DNA of 59,331 bases from Borreliella californiensis. Its GTDB lineage: Bacteria > Spirochaetota > Spirochaetia > Borreliales > Borreliaceae. The stretch covers positions 162,541 through 221,871 of the forward strand of contig NZ_JACHFB010000002.1 of NCBI RefSeq assembly GCF_014205885.1. Reading direction: 5' to 3'. The translations under genes were made by a program, and so were the position numbers. The notes below the pieces were generated by a model that was not told the origin of the DNA, did no database searches, and saw only the letters and a list, made by a program, of their open reading frames with translations. Below, one piece after another: positions 54,474-59,331 of this stretch (position 1 is the stretch's first letter; each line of letters opens with the position of its first letter).

Positions 54474-55508
54474 TTATTCATTGTCAAGTTCATTTTGAAT
54501 AGCTTCTATTTTAGAAGTTAATGCATCTAATTTGTTATTAATTTTATCTTTTTCTTTTGTTAGGATTTGCATTTTTTGTTGAATGTTTTTTATTTCTTCC
54601 TGTTTTGTTATTTTTATTAAATCATTATTTAAGCTTAATATTTTCTGGGTTGTTTTTTCTATTTTTTGGATTATTGAGCTAATGGCATTATTTTTAGCCG
54701 CAATTTTATCTTTTTTTGTGGTTTCAATAAATTCTTCAGCAATTTTTTTTAAAATATTTTCTTTATTTTTTGTAATAACATTGATTTCGGTTTTTATTTT
54801 ATTCTTTTTGTATATTTTTTCTTTTTTACTTGTAGATATTATTTCTTTTACTTCTTCTTTTATGTTTTTTATATTTGCTTTGATTTCATTTATTATTTTA
54901 AATTCTTTAACAATTACATTGTTTAATTTTTTATTTAATGAAAATTCATTTAGTATGCTTTCAAAGTTTTCAGAAGTATAATATTTTGTGAATACCCGTT
55001 TTTCAAATTCTTTTGATATTTTATATACATTTACTATATTGATGATATTGTTTATTGCTGAGTTGACTTTAAGTAGCATCATTTTTAAATAATTTTTTGT
55101 ATTATGATCACTTGCTAATTCTATTTTTTTGTGTTTTTCAAGTTTCAATTTAGAAAAATTCATATTATATTTTGATATTAACTCTAAATTTTGAGGATAA
55201 ATTTCGATTATTGTTTTGGCAATTTCTTTAAGGTTTTTTTTATATGATTTACAAGTAGATTTATATTCTTTTTTAAGAATATGAATTTTTTTGTTTAAAT
55301 TTTTTAATATGTTTTCATTTTCTTCTGATTTGCTTAAATTGCTTTTCATTTGGCACAATTCTTTTTCTACTAATTTTAAATTGGGATAGTGGTTTAAATT
55401 TTTTAATTCTACTATATTATTATTTTTCAATATTCTTCCAAGCTCAATTAAATTTTTTTCTTTTTCTATCTTTAACAAGGTGATTTCTGATTTGATTTTT
55501 TTTATCAT
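54474..55508 (-). CDS. Coiled-coil protein of unknown function (bb0212-like)
   Basis: Protein of 344 residues, extremely rich in Lys, Glu, Ile and Asn, with no signal peptide, membrane segment or cysteine-rich site. Heptad-like spacing of Leu and Ile suggests long coiled coils over most of the chain, especially about residues 1-115 and 190-344. It lies 18 bp downstream of mutL on the same strand, so it is probably co-transcribed with lmp1 and mutL. A structural or scaffold role is possible. There is no recognisable family. Confidence 0.72.
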   Translation of the reverse strand: MIKKIKSEITLLKIEKEKNLIELGRILKNNNIVELKNLNHYPNLKLVEKELCQMKSNLSKSEENENILKNLNKKIHILKKEYKSTCKSYKKNLKEIAKTIIEIYPQNLELISKYNMNFSKLKLEKHKKIELASDHNTKNYLKMMLLKVNSAINNIINIVNVYKISKEFEKRVFTKYYTSENFESILNEFSLNKKLNNVIVKEFKIINEIKANIKNIKEEVKEIISTSKKEKIYKKNKIKTEINVITKNKENILKKIAEEFIETTKKDKIAAKNNAISSIIQKIEKTTQKILSLNNDLIKITKQEEIKNIQQKMQILTKEKDKINNKLDALTSKIEAIQNELDNE

Positions 55509-55526
55509 GGGAACTCTGGTTTTATT

Positions 55527-57362
55527 TTATGCTCTGTCAACTTTTTTTTCAAGCTCAAATTTAGATATTTTGTAATAAATTTTTCGTCCATGAGGACAAT
55601 GTTTGATTTCTAGTTTAAAAAATTCATTTATTAAAAATTTGCTAAATTCAGTGCTTAATATGTCATTTGTTTTAACGGCCTTTCTACAGGCAATAGTTGC
55701 ATATAAGTCAGATTCAAGAGAATTTATTGTTCTGCTTCTTCTTGATTGAAAAAAGTTAATAAGAGTATTTTCATATTGATTGCAAATATTAGGAATAGAT
55801 TCAAGTTGATATTTTTTAGAGCCTATTTTAGAGATTATAATGTCCAATTTTTTGTATTCTTCTATTTCACTATCTATAATTTCTTCTATGTTTTTATCAA
55901 CTACTGTGAATTCAATTGGTATTAGAAGCTTTTGAATAGTTTTTTTTGAATTTCTAAGTTTTTCATATATTATTTTTTCGTGAACTGCGTGTTGGTCTAT
56001 GAAGTAAATTTCATTTACTTTTTCAATGATTAAAAATTCAGAGAATATTTGTCCAATATAGTTAAATTTTATTTCTTCTTTTTCGTTTTTGTTTGGCAGT
56101 TCTTCAAATTCTAAAAAGTTGTCAGAGAAAATGTTTTCAATGTTTTCCTTAAGTGTTGGCCTATTTTGTATAATTGAATTGTACTTTCTAAGGTCAATAT
56201 TGCCTTGTGTTATGTTTTTGTTTGGCTCGTTTTCAGTATCTTTTGTTTCTATATTGTTGTTTTGTGGTATATCATATGTGTTGAGTTTATTTAAGCTTTC
56301 TGGTTGGTTTATCATTTCTATTAAATGATTATCTTCTGTTAATTGTCTTTTTATTATTATGTCTTGGTAGTTATTTATGTTTTTATCAAAAAAATTATTA
56401 ATATTGTCAGATATTAGTTTAAATAAAAATGGAAGATTGTAAAATCTTACTTCTTTTTTTTGAGGGTGGACATTAAAGTCAATATGTTCAGGGTTTATTT
56501 CTAAAAATAAATAACATATTGGGAAGTTGCCAGGAGAAAGTATTCTGCTGTGTCCATTAGTTATTGCCTCTAAGAGATCTTTTTGATCTATAGGTCTTCT
56601 GTTGACAAATGTTTTAATATGTCTTTTGCTTTTTTTGGAAAAGTTATCTGGTGCTAAAAATATTTCTATTTTTATATTGTCATGTTCTTTTTTTAAGACC
56701 CTAAATTTATTATTTTCTATTACACTTCCATATACATTTTGAACCCTGTCAAATAACGATTCTTTAAAATAAATTTTTCTTAGCTTTTGATTTAAATTAA
56801 TTTCGAAATTGATTTCGGGGTGGGTTATTATTTTTTCTTCTAAAACTTTTAGACACATTTTTGTTTCAATGGGTTCTTGCTTTAAGAATCTTTTCCTTGC
56901 GGGGAAGTTGTGAAATATTTTTGTGACATCTACTATTGTTCCGTTTATGGCAGGCTGTTTTTTAAAGCATTTTTCAATTCCATTTTCTACTTCTATTTGA
57001 TAGCTTTCATTACTAGCTGTTGAGCTTGTTATTGAAATGTTGGAGCAAATTGCAATACTAGAGAGAGCCTCTCCTCTAAATCCTAGAGTTTCTATTTTTC
57101 TTAAATCCTCTTCTGATGATATTTTTGAAGTAGTGTGTGGTAGATAGCAGATTTTTAAATCTTCTTTGCTTATTCCGCTTCCATTATCTATTATTAAGAT
57201 TTTGTGAATTCCCCCTTCTTCAAGAAAAACTTCAATTTTAGTAGCACCAGAATCTATTGAATTGTCTAGCAATTCCCTTAATATTGAACAAGGTCTGTCT
57301 ATTGATTCTCCTGCAGCTATTTTTTGAACCAAGTATTTATCTAAGAATCTTATTTTGTTCAT
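55527..57362 (-). CDS. mutL: DNA mismatch repair protein MutL
   Basis: Mismatch repair protein of 611 residues. The GHKL ATPase domain has [32 protein letters not shown] and [14 protein letters not shown] linker rich in Asn, Glu and Thr covers about residues 340-440. The C-terminal domain carries the endonuclease motif [12 protein letters not shown] starting at Asp456, with ACRKAVK and CPHGRKIYY completing the metal site. So it is of the nicking type used by bacteria without MutH and Dam methylation. It follows lmp1 by 6 bp. Confidence 0.96.
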   Translation of the reverse strand: MNKIRFLDKYLVQKIAAGESIDRPCSILRELLDNSIDSGATKIEVFLEEGGIHKILIIDNGSGISKEDLKICYLPHTTSKISSEEDLRKIETLGFRGEALSSIAICSNISITSSTASNESYQIEVENGIEKCFKKQPAINGTIVDVTKIFHNFPARKRFLKQEPIETKMCLKVLEEKIITHPEINFEINLNQKLRKIYFKESLFDRVQNVYGSVIENNKFRVLKKEHDNIKIEIFLAPDNFSKKSKRHIKTFVNRRPIDQKDLLEAITNGHSRILSPGNFPICYLFLEINPEHIDFNVHPQKKEVRFYNLPFLFKLISDNINNFFDKNINNYQDIIIKRQLTEDNHLIEMINQPESLNKLNTYDIPQNNNIETKDTENEPNKNITQGNIDLRKYNSIIQNRPTLKENIENIFSDNFLEFEELPNKNEKEEIKFNYIGQIFSEFLIIEKVNEIYFIDQHAVHEKIIYEKLRNSKKTIQKLLIPIEFTVVDKNIEEIIDSEIEEYKKLDIIISKIGSKKYQLESIPNICNQYENTLINFFQSRRSRTINSLESDLYATIACRKAVKTNDILSTEFSKFLINEFFKLEIKHCPHGRKIYYKISKFELEKKVDRA

Positions 57363-57368
57363 TGAAAT

Positions 57369-59331
57369 TTATATTCCTATTATTTTTTTAATATTTTCAA
57401 TTTTTTTGTAATTTGGAAATTTTTTTATAAGTTCTCTTAATGTTTGATCATTGTTATTCTCATTATATTCTAATATTCCTAGTGCATGTAAGGCCTCTGG
57501 ATTGTTTGGTTTTAATTTTGTATATTCTCTTAGAAGGTCTTTAGCCCTTGTGTTATCATTAATTTCAATTAGAGTGGTTGCAAGATTATATTTTGCTTCA
57601 ATATCTGAATTGATTATTGCTTTTTCAAAAATTTCAATTGCTTTTTGATAATTTTTTTCTTTTTTATAAAGTATTCCAAGATTGTTTAAGGCTAATTTAT
57701 TATTTTTGTTTATTATCTTTTCAAGAGTTAAGATTGCTTGACTTTTATTTCCTGATTTTTCATATGCTTTTGCTAGGTTTATATAGGCTGAAGTATTTTC
57801 AGGGTTTTTTTCAATTACTAGGTTGTAAAGTGATATAGCATTTTGGTAATTTCCTTTTTTAAGATTTATAGATGCTTTTAAATATAAATATTCACTTTTT
57901 TCTGGATTTAAATCGATGGCTTTGTTTATTATTTCAAGAGATTCTTCAAGTTTATTGTTTTCAAATTTTGATATTGATAGGTTGTAAATAGCAATTTCAT
58001 TAGGTTTTTTTGCATTGTCATTAAAAAAATTTAAATACTCTTCACTTTGTTTGAAATTGCCCAAGTTATTTGAGATTATTCCAGCTTTTAATGCATAATT
58101 GGGTTTTTTGTCGAGATTGTAAGCATCTTTAAAGCTTGCAAATGCTTGTTGCATGTCGCCAATTTTTTCTTCTGCTATACCTTTTTGGTAGTAGGCAGTG
58201 TCATAATTTTTATCAATTTGTATTGCTTTCTCAAAAGATTCTATTGCTTTTTTGTTTTTGTTTAGCATCATTAAAGCTATTCCTTTGTTATTATGTGCTT
58301 TTTTATGTTTTGGGTTGAGCTTTATTGTTTGATCAAATGATGCTATTGAGTGTTCATACTTTTTAAGCTTAAATCTAATGATTCCAAGTTTATAGTGATC
58401 TTCTTGGGTATTTGTGAGCTTGGTAATTTTTTCGTATGTATTTTCTGCTTTTAGCAAATCTCCATTTTTTTCATAAGCTTGAGCTAAAGTTTTAGAGGCA
58501 TGGGCGTTATTAGGATTGGTTTTCAAGAATTCGTTTAGATCTTTGATTGCTTGATGACGAGTTTTTGTGTTTTCAAGGTCAATAGGTTTTATTGAATAAA
58601 CTTTAGATTTAAGGTCCTCCAGGGTTTGTATTTTATTGGCTTGAGCTAAGGTTTTGGAGGCATGGGCATCATTAGGATTGGTTTTCAAGAATTCGTTTAG
58701 ATCTTTGATTGCTTGATGACGAGTTTTTGTGTTTTCAAGGTCAATAGGTTTTATTGAATAAACTTTAGATTTAAGGTCCTCCAGGGTTTGTATTTTATTG
58801 GCTTGAGCTAAAGTTTTGGAGGCATGGGCATCATTAGGATTGGTTTTCAAGAATTCGTTTAGATCTTTGATTGCTTGATGACGAGTTTTTGTGTTTTCAA
58901 GGTCAATAGGTTTTATTGAATAAACTTTAGATTTAAGGTCCTCCAGGGTTTGTATTTTATTGGCTTGAGCTAAAGTTTTGGAGGCATGGGCATCATTAGG
59001 ATTGGTTTTCAAGAATTCGTTTAGATCTTTGATTGCTTGTTGACGAGTTTTTGTGTTTTCAAGATCAACAGGTTTTATTGAATAAACTTTAGATTTAAGG
59101 TCCTCCAGGGTTTGTATTTTATTGGCTTGAGCTAAGGTTTTGGAGGCATGGGCATCATTAGGATTGGTTTTCAAGAATTCGTTTAGATCTTTGATTGCTT
59201 GTTGGCGAGTTTTTGTGTTTTCAAGATCAATAGGTTTTATTGAATAAACTTTAGATTTAAGGTCCTCCAGGGTTTGTATTTTATTGGCTTGAGCTAAGGT
59301 TTTGGAGGCATGGGCATCATTAGGATTTGGT
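57369..59331 (-). CDS. lmp1: Surface-located TPR protein Lmp1, N-terminal part outside the window
   Basis: The frame runs off the window end, so only the C-terminal 653 codons are seen. The upstream 285 residues are repeats of 54 residues (KDLNEFLKTNPNDAHASKTL core). The C-terminal 370 residues are a run of about ten TPR units with the usual Tyr/Ala/Gly/Pro pattern (YKLGIIRFKLKKYEHSIASF, AHNNKGIALMMLNKNKKAIE, AYINLAKAYEKSGNKSQAIL). In B. burgdorferi Lmp1 (bb0210) is a large surface protein reported to help persistence in the host. The first in-window ATG is inside a repeat and is not the real start. mutL follows by 6 bp. Confidence 0.93.
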   Translation of the reverse strand, partial: PNPNDAHASKTLAQANKIQTLEDLKSKVYSIKPIDLENTKTRQQAIKDLNEFLKTNPNDAHASKTLAQANKIQTLEDLKSKVYSIKPVDLENTKTRQQAIKDLNEFLKTNPNDAHASKTLAQANKIQTLEDLKSKVYSIKPIDLENTKTRHQAIKDLNEFLKTNPNDAHASKTLAQANKIQTLEDLKSKVYSIKPIDLENTKTRHQAIKDLNEFLKTNPNDAHASKTLAQANKIQTLEDLKSKVYSIKPIDLENTKTRHQAIKDLNEFLKTNPNNAHASKTLAQAYEKNGDLLKAENTYEKITKLTNTQEDHYKLGIIRFKLKKYEHSIASFDQTIKLNPKHKKAHNNKGIALMMLNKNKKAIESFEKAIQIDKNYDTAYYQKGIAEEKIGDMQQAFASFKDAYNLDKKPNYALKAGIISNNLGNFKQSEEYLNFFNDNAKKPNEIAIYNLSISKFENNKLEESLEIINKAIDLNPEKSEYLYLKASINLKKGNYQNAISLYNLVIEKNPENTSAYINLAKAYEKSGNKSQAILTLEKIINKNNKLALNNLGILYKKEKNYQKAIEIFEKAIINSDIEAKYNLATTLIEINDNTRAKDLLREYTKLKPNNPEALHALGILEYNENNNDQTLRELIKKFPNYKKIENIKKIIGI
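58477..59331 (-). repeat. 162-bp tandem repeats within lmp1
   Basis: The phrase GTTTTTGTGTTTTCAAG recurs on the plus strand at 58561, 58723, 58885, 59047 and 59209, an exact period of 162 bp (54 codons). The array continues past the window end. Copies differ by only a few bases: the three nearest the C-terminus have TTGATGACGAG, the outer two TTGTTGACGAG and TTGTTGGCGAG. Each unit contains one TPR-like helix pair (AIKDLNEFLKTNPNDAHASK) plus a linker (SKVYSIKPIDLENTKTR). Confidence 0.95.

Noticed and set aside
58477..59331. CRISPR array or mobile repeat
   Set aside because: The 162-bp units are in frame inside lmp1, have no spacers and encode TPR-like protein repeats.

Overview
This window looks like a piece of the linear chromosome of a Lyme-group Borrelia (Borreliella). 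The DNA is very AT-rich and densely coded. Gene content and order match, from memory, B. burgdorferi B31 loci bb0260 down to bb0210. That order includes slt, uppP, ftsK, the glpF-glpK-glpD cluster, hbb beside rpsT, fliG1, the manganese transporter bmtA, the pst phosphate transporter and the repeat-rich surface protein gene lmp1. Locus names and symbols rest on this recognition, not on a database search, and I cannot tell which species of the complex it is. I see no prophage, insertion sequence, CRISPR array or rRNA.

Layout. 1-5.7 kb (+): tail of a membrane protein gene, a lipoprotein lytic transglycosylase, uppP and ftsK. 5.7-9.1 kb (-): rpsU, an M23-family envelope protein and recJ. 9.3-11.8 kb (+): lon-1. 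11.7-20.6 kb (-): an RND/MMPL-type membrane protein, leuS, tRNA-Leu(GAG), a DedA protein, phosphatidylcholine synthase, pepF and an RdgB-type NTP pyrophosphatase. 20.8-22.9 kb (+): M23 protein, bactofilin and a DUF327 protein. 23.0-27.1 kb (-): glycerol uptake and use (glpF, glpK, glpD). 27.5-29.0 kb (+): deoxynucleoside kinase and the bb0238 virulence-associated protein. 28.9-30.5 kb (-): lnt. 30.6-37.6 kb (+): a TPR/NHL/vWA-like protein, ychF, a membrane protein, rpsT, hbb, a second bactofilin, rho and rpmE. 37.7-41.3 kb (-): M16 metalloprotease and a lipoprotein. 41.4-42.7 kb (+): serS. 42.7-43.7 kb (-): a dihydrouridine synthase. 43.75-44.25 kb (+): what looks like a decayed small gene. 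44.3-48.8 kb (+): pgl, fliG1, alaS and bmtA. 48.8-53.0 kb (-): pstB, pstA, pstC and pstS. 53.1-54.4 kb (+): efp and a lipoprotein. 54.4-59.3 kb (-): a tRNA with anticodon CAT, a coiled-coil protein, mutL and the 3' part of lmp1.

How the genes work together. Much of the window concerns the envelope and its metabolism: peptidoglycan (Slt, UppP, two M23 proteins, two bactofilins), lipoprotein acylation (Lnt), phosphatidylcholine made from scavenged choline, and glycerol catabolism. Salvage and uptake fit a parasite with few biosynthetic routes: deoxynucleoside kinase, PstSCAB, BmtA. The rest is translation, DNA maintenance and protein quality control.

The most interesting points are: a frame-broken remnant at 43757-44248 that looks like a lost small lipoprotein; PstA carrying an extra PstS-like domain; an alanyl-tRNA synthetase without its C-terminal region; arginine at the modification position of EF-P; an extra block of about 140 residues inside RecJ; a 32-bp inverted repeat at the glp promoter; a perfect 24-bp palindrome between pstS and pstC; and the near-identical 162-bp repeats of lmp1. 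I found no convincing wholly new multi-gene system.
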